DNA of 64,000 nt from assembly GCA_028866575.1 (NCBI GenBank), contig JAGWHU010000003.1:86369-150368 (forward strand). The letters run 5' to 3'. This document shows positions 7,898 to 17,306 of this stretch, piece after piece. This stretch comes from Candidatus Micrarchaeota archaeon (GTDB lineage Archaea; Micrarchaeota; Micrarchaeia; Micrarchaeales; Micrarchaeaceae). Position numbers and translations under genes: made by a program. Below the pieces are notes generated by a model that saw only the letters and a program-made list of their open reading frames with translations, ran no database searches and was not told the origin of the DNA. Within the stretch, counting starts at the first letter, position 1, and each line of letters begins with the position of its first letter.

Positions 7898-9523
7898 ATG
7901 GAGACCAGGAAAGCAGAGGACATATTCAAGGAATTCAAGGAGCATTCCATAGCGGAGTTCTTCAAGAAGAACAGGCAGATGCTGGGATATTCCGGGAAGG
8001 TGCGATCGCTGGTTACTGTTGTCCACGAATGGGTGACCAACTCGATAGACGCATCGGAAGAGGCCAACATACTGCCCTCTGTGAGCGTTTCGGTGAAGCA
8101 GGTGGCGGAGGACAAGTACAGGATATCCGTATCGGACAACGGCCCCGGGATACCAAGGAACTACATAGGAAGGGCGCTTGCAACGATACTCGCAGGCACA
8201 AAGTTCCACAGGTACATACAGCAGCGCGGCCAGCAGGGCATAGGCGCAGCAGGGTGCACGCTGTTCTCCCAGATAACGACGGGCAAGCAGATATTCGCTA
8301 AGTCCTCAACAGGCACAGGGAAGGCCTATTCATGCAGCATAGCGATAGACACGGTCAGGAACAGGCCCGTGGTCAGCGACATGGCACCCATAGACGAGGA
8401 TTTCAGGGGCCTGTACGTTGAGGGCGAATTCGCAGAGGTGAAGTACGAGAACGGGGACCACGGGATATACGAGTACATAAGGAGGACTGCCCTCTCCAAC
8501 CCCCACATAGAGATAAAATACACGGATCCCGAGGGCAAGGAGAACGTGTTCGTGAGGGCCATAGAAAAGATGCCGGAGCGCCCGAAGCCCACCAAGCCGC
8601 ACCCGCTCGGATTGTCAGTCAACGACCTGCTCGAGTTCGCGCAGGTCAGCGAAAGCAGGAAGGTTGGATCGTTCTTAGTAGATACGTTCTCAAGGGTCAC
8701 GCCAAACAAGGTCGGGGAGCTCAGGGAGCTAGCGGCAAGCGTTGATTTCGACAAGGACCCCAGGTCGCTCACCTGGCCTGACGCGGAGGAGCTGATAAAG
8801 GCTTTCGCGAAGGTGAAGTGGATGTTCCCGGATGCAACACAGATCAAGCCGATAGGCGAGGAGCAGATAAGGATAGCACTGAGGAACATACTTGACCCGG
8901 AATACATGAGCGTAGTTGAGAGGAAGCCCGCGGTTTTCAAGGGCGGGATACCTTTCGTTGTTGAAGCGGCAGTTGCGTTCGGCGGCACCGCAGGCAAGAG
9001 GACATCCGAGGGATATTCCGGCACAATACTGAGGTTCTCCAACAGGGTGCCGCTGCTGTTCGATAGCGGCTCCTGCGCTATAACCGTTGCAGCCAAGGAC
9101 GTGCAGTGGAAAAGGTACAACATAGACCTGGATAGCCAGCCTGTGAGCATACTGGTAAACGTCTCCTCGGCGCACATCCCGTATTCCGGGGTTGGAAAGG
9201 AATCCATATCACAGGAAGACGAGATAATGGAGGAGATAAAGCTCGCGATAATGGAGGCTGCGAGGGGCGTGCAGAGGTACATAAGCGGGAAGCAGCGCAT
9301 GCATGAAGAAGCATCCCGCTACAACACCATAATGAGGTACACCAAGCAGCTCGCGCAGGACCTTGGCGAGATGACAGGCGAGGACCGGAAGGTGCTGGAA
9401 AGGAAGATAGAGGAGCTCGTCGCAAAGCACTATCCCAAGGCGAAGAAGGAGGAGGAGCAGGAAAAGGAATACGACGAGCTGTCGGTGAAATCAGACTCCG
9501 ACGAAAAAAAGGATAAGGAATAA
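7898..9523 (+). CDS. top6B: DNA topoisomerase VI subunit B
   Basis: The 541-residue product contains a GHKL ATPase domain: HEWVTNSIDASEEA holds the Mg-binding Asn (N box), SVSDNGPGIP is the G1 box and GQQGIGAAGCTLFS is the ATP-lid glycine box. The H2TH and transducer domains follow, and the C terminus is a charged K/E-rich tail. With subunit A it forms the A2B2 type IIB enzyme that relaxes and decatenates DNA. The ATG at 7898 has an AAGGTAAG ribosome site. Subunit A is often adjacent in archaea, but its neighbours here are a KH protein and an MFS carrier, so top6A must lie elsewhere. Confidence 0.96.
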   Translation: METRKAEDIFKEFKEHSIAEFFKKNRQMLGYSGKVRSLVTVVHEWVTNSIDASEEANILPSVSVSVKQVAEDKYRISVSDNGPGIPRNYIGRALATILAGTKFHRYIQQRGQQGIGAAGCTLFSQITTGKQIFAKSSTGTGKAYSCSIAIDTVRNRPVVSDMAPIDEDFRGLYVEGEFAEVKYENGDHGIYEYIRRTALSNPHIEIKYTDPEGKENVFVRAIEKMPERPKPTKPHPLGLSVNDLLEFAQVSESRKVGSFLVDTFSRVTPNKVGELRELAASVDFDKDPRSLTWPDAEELIKAFAKVKWMFPDATQIKPIGEEQIRIALRNILDPEYMSVVERKPAVFKGGIPFVVEAAVAFGGTAGKRTSEGYSGTILRFSNRVPLLFDSGSCAITVAAKDVQWKRYNIDLDSQPVSILVNVSSAHIPYSGVGKESISQEDEIMEEIKLAIMEAARGVQRYISGKQRMHEEASRYNTIMRYTKQLAQDLGEMTGEDRKVLERKIEELVAKHYPKAKKEEEQEKEYDELSVKSDSDEKKDKE

Positions 9524-9531
9524 CCGCAAGA

Positions 9532-10824
9532 TCAGTGCGGGGCCATGCCTTCATGCACGCTGTTATCTCCTGTTTCCCCGACTACCGCATGCTCAGGCCT
9601 GCAGAAAATCCAGAATACCGCGGCCGCAACAAGCGCTATGCCTGATGCGATGTACAGCGGGAACACCGGTGAAAATGCTGCCGCCATGAATCCCGCAATA
9701 ACCGGCGGTATCATCTGCGCGAACGCAGCCACGCTTGAATTTATCCCAAGTATCTGGCCCTGTATGGACCTGTCCGCTGATCTGCTTACCAGGCCTGTGA
9801 GGTAGGCCTGGGTTATGCCGTTGAATATCGCGAATATCGGGTATATGACTAGAAGCTGCCACGGTGCCGTGGGGATCACAACAAGGAAGAGCGCGATCGC
9901 AGTAGCTATTAGCGATATCCTCAATATCTGGTATTCCCTGTTAGCAGGGAGTTTCCTTGTTATGAACAACTGGGTGAATGCTATCCATATGCCTATGTAC
10001 GCGAAAAGGTTGCCTATGCTGCCCTGCGTGAACCCGAACTTGTTTATGTAGAACACCGCAATGAAGGTGGTGAAGAAGGTGAAGCCCATCTGGAACAGGA
10101 ATACGGTGCTTAGGACAGCGCGCACGCTCTTGTGCTTGTATACCTGTATTATGTTCTCTATCGATCTTAGCATGCTGACATGCAGCGCCTTTGCCCTCTC
10201 CTTGAGCGTTTCTGGAAGCACGAGCAGTATGAGCATTAGCTCGGTGAAGCTGAGCATCGCGGCGAAGTAAAACGGCGTGGATGCGCTGAACCAGCTTACC
10301 AGTGCCGGATTGGAAAGCTCGCCCCCGAGGAACGGCCCTATTATGAACCCAAGGCCGAACGCAGCGCCTATCAGGCCGAAGTTCTTGGCCCTGTCCTTGG
10401 GCTCCGTCACGTCGGCTATGGAAGCCTGGGCGATGGCGATGTTCCCGCCCGTTATCCCGTCAAATGCGCGGGATATGAAAAGCATTGGTATGTTCCTGAA
10501 GAGTATCCCGAGGGCGAATATTATGTAGGCTATCGCGCTCCCGGCAACGGAGATCGCAAGCAGCTTCTTCCTCCCGAACCTGTCGGAAAGCTGCCCGAGT
10601 ATCGGCGCAGCCAGGAACATCATGAGCGGGTATATGGCCGTAAGCAGTCCAAGCAGTATGTATCCGCTTGCAACCGAGCCGGCCCCGGAAAGCAGGAAGT
10701 ACTGCGATGCCGGATCAGCGAGCAAAAGCGGTATTACCGGTATGAGTATGCCGAAGCCCAGCAGGTCCACGAATATTATAAAGAATATTACCACTAGGGT
10801 GTTGTTCTTCAGCTTTTCCATCAT
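9532..10824 (-). CDS. MFS drug/metabolite efflux transporter (TetA-like)
   Basis: The 430-residue product has 12 predicted membrane helices. It carries the MFS motif A in loop 2-3 (GQLSDRFGRKKLL) and a motif-C-like GxxxGPxxGG string in helix 5 (GLGFIIGPFLGGELS). The opening DLLGFGILIPVIPLL matches the tetracycline/multidrug H+-antiporter group (DHA1). The substrate cannot be told. I use the ATG at 10824 because a GGTGG ribosome site lies 5-9 bases upstream; an in-frame TTG lies at 10836. It ends 8 bases from top6B, tail to tail, and is probably transcribed alone. Confidence 0.88.
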   Translation of the reverse strand: MMEKLKNNTLVVIFFIIFVDLLGFGILIPVIPLLLADPASQYFLLSGAGSVASGYILLGLLTAIYPLMMFLAAPILGQLSDRFGRKKLLAISVAGSAIAYIIFALGILFRNIPMLFISRAFDGITGGNIAIAQASIADVTEPKDRAKNFGLIGAAFGLGFIIGPFLGGELSNPALVSWFSASTPFYFAAMLSFTELMLILLVLPETLKERAKALHVSMLRSIENIIQVYKHKSVRAVLSTVFLFQMGFTFFTTFIAVFYINKFGFTQGSIGNLFAYIGIWIAFTQLFITRKLPANREYQILRISLIATAIALFLVVIPTAPWQLLVIYPIFAIFNGITQAYLTGLVSRSADRSIQGQILGINSSVAAFAQMIPPVIAGFMAAAFSPVFPLYIASGIALVAAAVFWIFCRPEHAVVGETGDNSVHEGMAPH

Positions 10825-10936
10825 TCTACCCACCAAATGAGCCTATACCCTAAAGGTTCCTACCAGAGCCTATTTATACCTTGCCGGAATCACGTGTGCC
10901 TGTTCATACAATAAATGCATTGCTGCATTCGTACGC

Positions 10937-11602
10937 TCACTTCATGAACTTGTTGTATGGCACAACTGCATCCAGATGCAGCGAATACGTGTTCCTGTAC
11001 AGCTTCTTTCCGCGCTTCATCCCGTAGAGCCTGAACGACCTTGTAGGCTTGAGGCCGTAGTCCTTGAAGAACTCGTTCATCATGAGCTTGTCGCTCACGT
11101 AAACGTCCCTGCCCTCATTTACGTCCTCTATCTTTGCTATGAAGCCACCGCGCCTCTGCACGTACTTGGTCACCTTTGCTATGAGGTTGTTTATCCTGTA
11201 CATGTCCCCCCTCAGCTGTATTACCGCTTCGTAATACCCTGAGCTTATCCTGTAGCAGCGCTGGCATGTCTCGTGCAGCACCTTGTACTGCAGCCTCCTC
11301 GGGAAGCTCACCCTCTCGCCATCAACCTCGAATACGAAAACCGCATCGATCTCCTTTCCTGTGTGTCCTATCACCTTGACCTCGCACTGCAGCCTGTGCC
11401 CCACCTTCACCGCCCTCGAAAGCGATGCGTTGCTCATCCTCGAGAAGGTCTTGCCCTCCTTTATCCGCCTGCAGAACCTGCACTGGTATATGGAAACTTC
11501 TTCAGGAACCCTCTTCTCCAGTTTCTTGATTACGCAAAGCTCGCAGAAATTGCCTATGAACCTTATCTCGTCGCTTGAGTTGTTGCAAAGCGGGCAGTAT
11601 AT
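10937..11602 (-). CDS. NMD3-like 60S export/ribosome maturation factor, non-standard start
   Basis: The frame encodes the archaeal NMD3 core: N-terminal zinc knuckles CPLC, CELC and CRFC within the first 50 residues, then the beta-rich domain (EVKVIGHTGKEIDAVFVFEV, and the CQRC pair that binds a second zinc). NMD3 associates with the large ribosomal subunit. The first ATG (11437) would delete all N-terminal zinc ligands. Upstream codons back to an in-frame TAA (11627-11629) contain no ATG, GTG or TTG. The residue before YCPLC is an ATA (11600-11602), which I take as the start; ACG (11606-11608) is the alternative. GGTG lies at 11614-11617. An ATG directly abuts the TAA. Confidence 0.8.
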   Translation of the reverse strand: MYCPLCNNSSDEIRFIGNFCELCVIKKLEKRVPEEVSIYQCRFCRRIKEGKTFSRMSNASLSRAVKVGHRLQCEVKVIGHTGKEIDAVFVFEVDGERVSFPRRLQYKVLHETCQRCYRISSGYYEAVIQLRGDMYRINNLIAKVTKYVQRRGGFIAKIEDVNEGRDVYVSDKLMMNEFFKDYGLKPTRSFRLYGMKRGKKLYRNTYSLHLDAVVPYNKFMK

Positions 11603-11679
11603 TGTCGTAAAAGCACCAAAGGAACCTTACATTAATTGTTTTCAAGGAATTTATTTGTTCGCAATTCTATGCAGTGCAC

Positions 11680-13266
11680 CTATGAGTAGTGCCTGCTCAG
11701 TATCGCGCTGTATGCCGGCCTCGTCACGAGCACGCCGAGGAGCGCGCCTATTATGGTGGATTCGGAGAACCCTACAACTGTTACCAAAGAAGTTGAGAAG
11801 AACAGCGGAAGCATCGCTATGACCAGCAGCGCCGCATCCGCCCATATTATGTAGAACGCGTTGCCGAGAACGACCTTTGCTGAGGCGTTCTCCCCCTTCT
11901 CGCCGAGCATCTCGTCGGTTATGATTATCTGGGCATCTACCCCCGTACCAACGACCGCTATCATCCCTGCGACCGCAGACAGGTCTATGGTGCCGACGAG
12001 GCCTATGATAGATATTATGATGAAAAGCTCCATTACCGTTGTTATGAGTATCGGTGCTATGAGGAATATGCGCCTGTACCTGAACACTATGAAAAGGGAG
12101 ACGAACGCAACGGCGATTAGCCCGGTTATGCCGCTTATGTACAGGAATCGCTGGCCAAGGGTAGCCGGTATCGTTGTTGGAGTCCCTGCTATTATGGCGA
12201 CAGGTAGAGCGCCGCCGTTGAGTATGCTGGCTATGGTCTTAGTCTGGTTCTGGGCGTACTTCATCTCGTTCTGCGGCGATGACTGCGGGGAAACCCCTGA
12301 TATCTGGTAGCTCTGGCTGGTCGTGCCGTTGGTTATGGATGGATTGAGCAGCGGGGCCGAAAGGAGCCCGACAACAGGCCAGGACTGGACTATGCTGCTG
12401 TTGATGGATATCCTCGTGTACTGCGGAGTCATGTTCTTCTTGCTCTCCAGCCTTACCGTATAGTTGTTCGCTATTGCGAAGCCTATCAGCGAGCCCTGCA
12501 GATTTGAGCTTGCTATGACCGTCTTGTACCTGCCGTTGTTAGCTGCAAGGAAATTCTCTGCGCTGCGTATGCTTGAATTGGAATTCGTGACGCCAATGAC
12601 AGGTATAGACTGGTTCCCGGAGTTCAGGGCAGATTGCATCGCAGCGAGCGATTCTGGCGCGGTTAGCCCTGCAGTGGTGTTTCCCAGGTCGGAATAATTC
12701 ATGAGCACCACAGTGGAGCTGGGCCTGTCAAGGAACATGTACAGAGGCTTGTTTGACTGGCCGAAAACCGTCCTTGCGAACTTCACCGAAGCGGCCTGCG
12801 TCACGAAGAACGTTACCGTCCACGTTACCGTATTGTTGCTCGTCTGCTGCGGGGAAAGCTGGCCTATGCTGCCCTTGAGTATGTCGCTGCCGTTTATCGC
12901 CTCCCTGCCGTTTACAATCCCCTCGAACTTGCCCTGGCTCTGTATGATGTTTATCGTCTGGTTTATCTCTGCGGGCGAGACTGACGGTATTATCAAATAG
13001 ACGTGGGAGTCCCCGACGCCCTCCACGGTGACCTGCTTGAGCCCGAAAGTCGAAACTCGCTGCTGCAGCGCAGATATCAGCGCGCTCATCGCCGTTACGT
13101 TTACCGGATGCTCCAGGGTTATGGGTATCTGGGTGCCGCCTATGAACTCTATGCCGAAGTGTATCCCGTAGTGCAGGTCGAGCACAACCAAGGCCACGAC
13201 TATTATTATGAGTGGCCATATGCGCCTGTCCTTAAGGTAGCCCTTTATGCTGTGGCCCTCGCTCAT
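11680..13266 (-). CDS. secD: Protein-export membrane protein SecD
   Basis: The 528-residue product has one N-terminal membrane helix (IIIVVALVVLDLHYG), a large extracytoplasmic domain with the D1-type start (GIEFIGGTQIPITLE), and five C-terminal helices with the RND signature (GTGVDAQIIITDEMLGE, within helix 4). SecDF uses the ion gradient to pull secreted proteins through SecYE. The ATG overlaps the secF stop as ATGA (13263-13266), so the genes are translationally coupled with secF first, the usual archaeal order. The outer domain holds many N-x-S/T sites, suggesting glycosylation. Confidence 0.93.
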   Translation of the reverse strand: MSEGHSIKGYLKDRRIWPLIIIVVALVVLDLHYGIHFGIEFIGGTQIPITLEHPVNVTAMSALISALQQRVSTFGLKQVTVEGVGDSHVYLIIPSVSPAEINQTINIIQSQGKFEGIVNGREAINGSDILKGSIGQLSPQQTSNNTVTWTVTFFVTQAASVKFARTVFGQSNKPLYMFLDRPSSTVVLMNYSDLGNTTAGLTAPESLAAMQSALNSGNQSIPVIGVTNSNSSIRSAENFLAANNGRYKTVIASSNLQGSLIGFAIANNYTVRLESKKNMTPQYTRISINSSIVQSWPVVGLLSAPLLNPSITNGTTSQSYQISGVSPQSSPQNEMKYAQNQTKTIASILNGGALPVAIIAGTPTTIPATLGQRFLYISGITGLIAVAFVSLFIVFRYRRIFLIAPILITTVMELFIIISIIGLVGTIDLSAVAGMIAVVGTGVDAQIIITDEMLGEKGENASAKVVLGNAFYIIWADAALLVIAMLPLFFSTSLVTVVGFSESTIIGALLGVLVTRPAYSAILSRHYS

Positions 13267-14411
13267 TTGTTGTGCACCTCCTTCCTCTGCTTGTACCACA
13301 ATATCATCGGCATGTTCGCCATCCATGTTGTTATGAGGTCTCCTATCAGACCTACTAGCACTACTCCGGATATTTCAAGGTATGTTGGTATGAACGCGTA
13401 ATACGACACCGCCAGCAGTATGCCGAAGGATATTATTGCGGTTATGGTCATCGTGGATCCGGTCTTGAAGGACGAGAACGCCCTTTCCGCGGATGTGCCC
13501 TCGCTCCTCTTCAGCACCCTTATGCCGGAAAGCATGTCCGTGTCTATGGAATAGCCGAGAAGCATGAGAAGACCGCCTACCGATGCTATGCCGAGGGGTA
13601 TCCCGAAAAGCCCCATTGCGCCCAGTGCGACTATTATGTCGTTTGCGGCCCCGAAGACAACCGCAAAAGCTGGTATCGGGGTGCGGAATACGGCGAAAAC
13701 GGCTATCGCAACAAGTATGAACGCGACTATTATTATCGTCTTCATCTGGTTAAGGAAGAATGCACCGAGCGTGGGCGTTACCTGGTTGTACGAATAAGAG
13801 GAAAACGGTAGTATGGACTTGAGCGTGGATATTATCCTGTTCTGGTAGACGATCGATGCGTTGGAGTAGCTTCCCTTTGCGACGTTAGTCATGGATGCAT
13901 AATCAGTTGAATTGTAGCTTACGTTGCCTATGAACGGCCTCAGGCTGGAAAGCTCGCTTGAGAGCGATGCAGTGAAAGAGGTTATGGACTTCTGCTGCTC
14001 AATCCTGGAATCGGCCAGGAGCGTCTGTATTGTGGAGTTGTCCGGCTGCGTGTTAAGCTCTGTCTGGTATGCGGATATGTTGAACGTTGCAGAGGTGTAA
14101 TTGCCGTATGCGCTGTAGAACGCCAGGAGATCAGCTTCCCCCGCAGCTATGCTGCTGTTCTCAGCCATTGTTATGGATATGCCCCCGGGAGACCTGGACA
14201 CGCTGGCCTGCGCCCCGGGTATCTTGGAGTCGACCATGGATGTCAGGGACCTTATGTTTATCGTGGAATTGGTGACCAGCTGCACGCTGACCCCTCCCTT
14301 GAGGGATGAGTCGAGCTGTATGTGCGAGATAAAGTACAAACTGATTAGAAGCATGGCTACTGGTACGATTATGTATAGCTTGTAGTGCTTGCTTTCGTAT
14401 ATATTCTTCAT
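13263..14411 (-). CDS. secF: Protein-export membrane protein SecF
   Basis: The 382-residue product has an N-terminal helix (YIIVPVAMLLISLYFIS), the LKGGVSVQL block at the start of the periplasm-like domain, and five C-terminal helices with GYSIDTDMLSGIRVLKR, the SecF equivalent of the RND motif. Its outer domain spans about residues 30-215 and is larger than in typical archaeal SecF (~290-300 aa in total). It is Ser/Asn-rich, and the extra length is glycosylation-prone. It heads the secF-secD operon; a minus-strand A/T-rich leader at 14412-14450 would hold its promoter. Confidence 0.92.
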   Translation of the reverse strand: MKNIYESKHYKLYIIVPVAMLLISLYFISHIQLDSSLKGGVSVQLVTNSTINIRSLTSMVDSKIPGAQASVSRSPGGISITMAENSSIAAGEADLLAFYSAYGNYTSATFNISAYQTELNTQPDNSTIQTLLADSRIEQQKSITSFTASLSSELSSLRPFIGNVSYNSTDYASMTNVAKGSYSNASIVYQNRIISTLKSILPFSSYSYNQVTPTLGAFFLNQMKTIIIVAFILVAIAVFAVFRTPIPAFAVVFGAANDIIVALGAMGLFGIPLGIASVGGLLMLLGYSIDTDMLSGIRVLKRSEGTSAERAFSSFKTGSTMTITAIISFGILLAVSYYAFIPTYLEISGVVLVGLIGDLITTWMANMPMILWYKQRKEVHNK

Positions 14412-14557
14412 TAAGACCAGTAAGCGATATTATTGAATTATTAGGCGGAAACAGGCAGGCAGCCCCAAACCCGTGATTCCATTAATATTTATAAGGAAAA
14501 GCTTAAAAGATGTTATGAGGTCGCGCTGAAGGCCGAAACGGGCCAAGAGGTAGTCAT

Positions 14558-15328
14558 ATGGCAAGGAGAGTATCGAGGAGGAAGGAACCCAGCAGGGATT
14601 TCTACACGCTCAAGGAGCAGAACAAGATAGACTCCGGAATATTCGATACTAAGACGATGGTATACCTGAGCAAGTTCTACAACAAGGGCATAATAGGGAA
14701 GCTCGACTTCATGATAGCGAAGGGCAAGGAGGCAAACGTGTACGTCGCGCAGCCCGGGACCTCGGATATCGTAAGCGGCTCGAAATTCATAGCCATCAAA
14801 TTCTTCAGGGTGGAAACCACCTCGTTCTTCAACATGCAGAATTACATAGTGGGCGACCCGAGGTTCTCCAAGATCAGGCTCACGAAAAGGAACATAGTCA
14901 AGGCCTGGTGCATGAAGGAGATGGGCAACCTCCGGATAGCGAAATCGGCAGGGATACCGTCACCTAGGCCGTACATGGCGAACGGAAGCATACTTGCAAT
15001 GGAGTTCATAGGAAATGACGACGGCGTACCAGCACCGCAGCTGAAGGACGCATTCCTGGACAACCCCGGGGCGTTCCTTGACATAGTGATAGATCAGGCA
15101 AGGAAGCTGTACAGGGCAGGGCTTGTGCATGCGGATCTGAGCGAGTACAACATACTTGTGCATGAGGGCGAGCCGCATATGATAGATTTCGGCCAGGCTG
15201 TCATACTCAAGCACCCGAACGCGCAGCCGTTCCTGGAGAGGGACGTGAAAAACATGCTATCATATTTCTCGAAAAGGTATTCCATAGACATGAACCCGGA
15301 AAAGGTCCTCGAGCGAATAAAGGGATGA
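14558..15328 (+). CDS. rio1: RIO1 family protein kinase
   Basis: The 256-residue product has the RIO domain. The nucleotide loop is AKGKEANVYVA (54-64), the ATP-binding lysine is Lys81 (IAIKFFR), the catalytic loop is HADLSEYNIL (191-200, Asp193) and the metal-binding loop is IDFGQAV (Asp210). RIO1 acts as a kinase/ATPase in final maturation of the small ribosomal subunit. A TATA box (aatatttataagg, about 14484-14496) and an unusually long GC-rich leader (14519-14557) precede the ATG. A Dim2-like KH partner gene occurs earlier in the window. Confidence 0.95.
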   Translation: MARRVSRRKEPSRDFYTLKEQNKIDSGIFDTKTMVYLSKFYNKGIIGKLDFMIAKGKEANVYVAQPGTSDIVSGSKFIAIKFFRVETTSFFNMQNYIVGDPRFSKIRLTKRNIVKAWCMKEMGNLRIAKSAGIPSPRPYMANGSILAMEFIGNDDGVPAPQLKDAFLDNPGAFLDIVIDQARKLYRAGLVHADLSEYNILVHEGEPHMIDFGQAVILKHPNAQPFLERDVKNMLSYFSKRYSIDMNPEKVLERIKG

Positions 15329-15384
15329 AACGAATCGCATGCATAGGTTAAAATTAATTCAACGAGCAATCCAATTGTGACCCA

Positions 15385-15867
15385 ATGGATGGCGATAAAA
15401 TAGTGCGCGAGCAGCTGCTGTCGCTCCTTAAGGGAGGCAATGCGCACATAAGGTTCAACGACGCGGTAAGGGGCTTTCCCGCCAAGCACATAAACTCGAC
15501 GCTTCCCAACGTCCCCTACTCCTTCTGGCACCTGCTGGAGCACATGAGGATAACGCAGAATGACATACTCGATTTCATAGAGAACCCAAGGTACAGGTAT
15601 CTTGGCTGGCCGAAGGACTACTGGCCAAGAAAAGGTTCAATGGCAACGAAAAGGGACTGGGGCGATTCCATAGCCTCATTCAACAGCGATTCGGAAAGAC
15701 TGCAGGGGATAGTGCGCAATCCGAAAATTGATCTTTACGCCAAGATTCCGCACGGGACAGGCCAGAGCATCGCAAGGGAGATAATGCTTGTCGCGGACCA
15801 TACCGCTTACCATCTTGGCGAGTTCGTAGTAATGAAAAGGGCCATAGGGGAGTGGAAGGGGAAATAG
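15385..15867 (+). CDS. DinB-like metal-dependent protein
   Basis: The 160-residue product has the four-helix DinB layout with a plausible metal triad: His49 (SFWHLLEHMR) and His139 plus His143 (VADHTAYHLGEF). Families with this fold include bacillithiol-type transferases and proteins of unknown activity. The sequence HTAYHLGEFVVMKRAIG is very close to bacterial DinB_2 proteins, so lateral origin is possible. It follows rio1 by 56 bases and converges on thiI. The substrate is unknown. Confidence 0.75.
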   Translation: MDGDKIVREQLLSLLKGGNAHIRFNDAVRGFPAKHINSTLPNVPYSFWHLLEHMRITQNDILDFIENPRYRYLGWPKDYWPRKGSMATKRDWGDSIASFNSDSERLQGIVRNPKIDLYAKIPHGTGQSIAREIMLVADHTAYHLGEFVVMKRAIGEWKGK

Positions 15868-15878
15868 AATCTGCCGTG

Positions 15879-17018
15879 TCATCCAGAGACTGACATTTTC
15901 CTGAGCGTCATCCTAACCGCTGAATCCATCGATGCCTTTTTCCAAAGCTCCCTTATCTTCAGGTATTCGCTGCTGGTTGCTGGGCTCCTTGCAGCTATTG
16001 AGCACACGTCCTTGTATTTTTTTATCGATTCCTCGTAGGTGCCTATCCTCTTTGCTACGTTTATTATCTCCTGCTTGTCGAATCCTATGAGCGGCCTGAT
16101 TATGAGGCGCTTTATGCCGTACTGCGACGATGTGAGGTTTCCGACAGTTTGGGACGCGACCTGGCCCAGGCTCTCCCCGCTTACGATGCATCCGGCTCCC
16201 TCCTTCTTCGCTATCTCCTCCGCAATCCTGTACAGGAACAGCTTGAATAGGACAAGCTCGTATTTCCTAGGTGTCTTCAGGGCAGCAGACTGGAACACGT
16301 GCCCTGGCATCAGGCAGAGCTTGTAATCATTCGAATAGGATGAAAGTATCCTGCCTAGGCTCTTTATTTTCGATAGCCTCTCGTCGCCGTTGTCCGGGAA
16401 TGCGTGCACGTGCATATATATCGGCCTGAGGCCCCTCTTCATCGCGTAGAAGGATGCCACCGGAGAGTCTATGCCCCCTGAAAATAGGACTACCGCGCTG
16501 CCCGACGACCCGACCGGGAGCCCGTTAGCTCCGCCGATCCTTTCGGTGTAAAGGAATGCGACATTCTTCGTTGCATTTATGTAGAGGTCCTTCCTCGCAT
16601 CCTTGTCTATCTTGAATTTTAGTCTCTTGGTGTTTTTTATGAAATGGCTTACCACATCGGAGGAATCGAAGCTCAGGCTCTTCACCGACCTGTGCGGCAC
16701 TATCCTTACCTTGTCCGCCCTTTTCAGCATCCTGTTTGCCGCATCGACCATGGAATCGAGGTCGTTGCCGCACGTTATGACAGGGGAGAACCTGCTTATG
16801 CCGAAAACCATTGATAGCTTTCCCTCTATCGATTTCCGGTCGGAACTACTATCGAAGACCAGGAAGAACCTGTCCCTCATGTGCCTGAGCTCCGAATAGC
16901 TCTCGCCGCTCAGGGCTAGCCTTACGTTGTCGTAAAGACTATTTACGAACGAGCTCCTGTTCCTCCCCTTGAGCCATATCTCGCCGAAATGTATGAGTAT
17001 GCCTTCGTATTCATTCAT
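15879..17018 (-). CDS. thiI: tRNA 4-thiouridine synthase ThiI
   Basis: The 379-residue product has a ferredoxin-like domain plus THUMP (about 1-165; ILIHFGEIWLKGRNR) and then a PP-loop pyrophosphatase domain with SGGIDSPVASFYAMKRG near residue 185. It activates U8 of tRNA with ATP and inserts sulfur. There is no C-terminal rhodanese domain, the normal short archaeal form, which takes sulfur from another source. I use the ATG at 17018; GTGGTG just upstream can serve as ribosome site and a TATA box lies at about 17037-17052. Confidence 0.93.
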   Translation of the reverse strand: MNEYEGILIHFGEIWLKGRNRSSFVNSLYDNVRLALSGESYSELRHMRDRFFLVFDSSSDRKSIEGKLSMVFGISRFSPVITCGNDLDSMVDAANRMLKRADKVRIVPHRSVKSLSFDSSDVVSHFIKNTKRLKFKIDKDARKDLYINATKNVAFLYTERIGGANGLPVGSSGSAVVLFSGGIDSPVASFYAMKRGLRPIYMHVHAFPDNGDERLSKIKSLGRILSSYSNDYKLCLMPGHVFQSAALKTPRKYELVLFKLFLYRIAEEIAKKEGAGCIVSGESLGQVASQTVGNLTSSQYGIKRLIIRPLIGFDKQEIINVAKRIGTYEESIKKYKDVCSIAARSPATSSEYLKIRELWKKASMDSAVRMTLRKMSVSG

Positions 17019-17100
17019 GGGCACCACGAACAAAAAGCAATATAAATATCCCTTCCTATTATTTATCTTAAGCTATTAAACATATGTTTGAGTGTTTGAA

Positions 17101-17304
17101 ATGAATCTTGACATAGCTGGATCCTTCAGGAAGTTCATAGGCAATTCCAAGCACGTGATGAGCGTAAGCTACAAGCCCAACAGGGACGAGTTCAACAAGG
17201 CAGCAAAGCTGATAATATTCGGCATACTGCTCATAGGCGCAATGGGCTTCGTGCTTGCGCTTGCAATATCGATAATAATAACCGGATCGCTGTCACTTAT
17301 ATAG
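17101..17304 (+). CDS. secE: Preprotein translocase subunit SecE (Sec61 gamma)
   Basis: The 67-residue product shows the family's amphipathic helix (RKFIGNSKHVMSVSYKPNRDEF) and a single membrane helix (IIFGILLIGAMGFVLALAISIII). It clamps the SecY channel. An in-frame GTG at 17092 is an alternative start. Its stop is 2 bases ahead of the next gene; archaeal secE is more often followed by nusG/spt5, so the NFACT-R neighbour is less usual. Sec61beta and SecDF also occur in this window. Confidence 0.9.
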   Translation: MNLDIAGSFRKFIGNSKHVMSVSYKPNRDEFNKAAKLIIFGILLIGAMGFVLALAISIIITGSLSLI

Positions 17305-17306
17305 TC

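Noticed and set aside
8326..9300. Long open frame opposite top6B
   Set aside because: Ser/Leu-rich translation with no domain; the forward strand is a perfect topoisomerase gene. Such antisense frames are common in this GC range.
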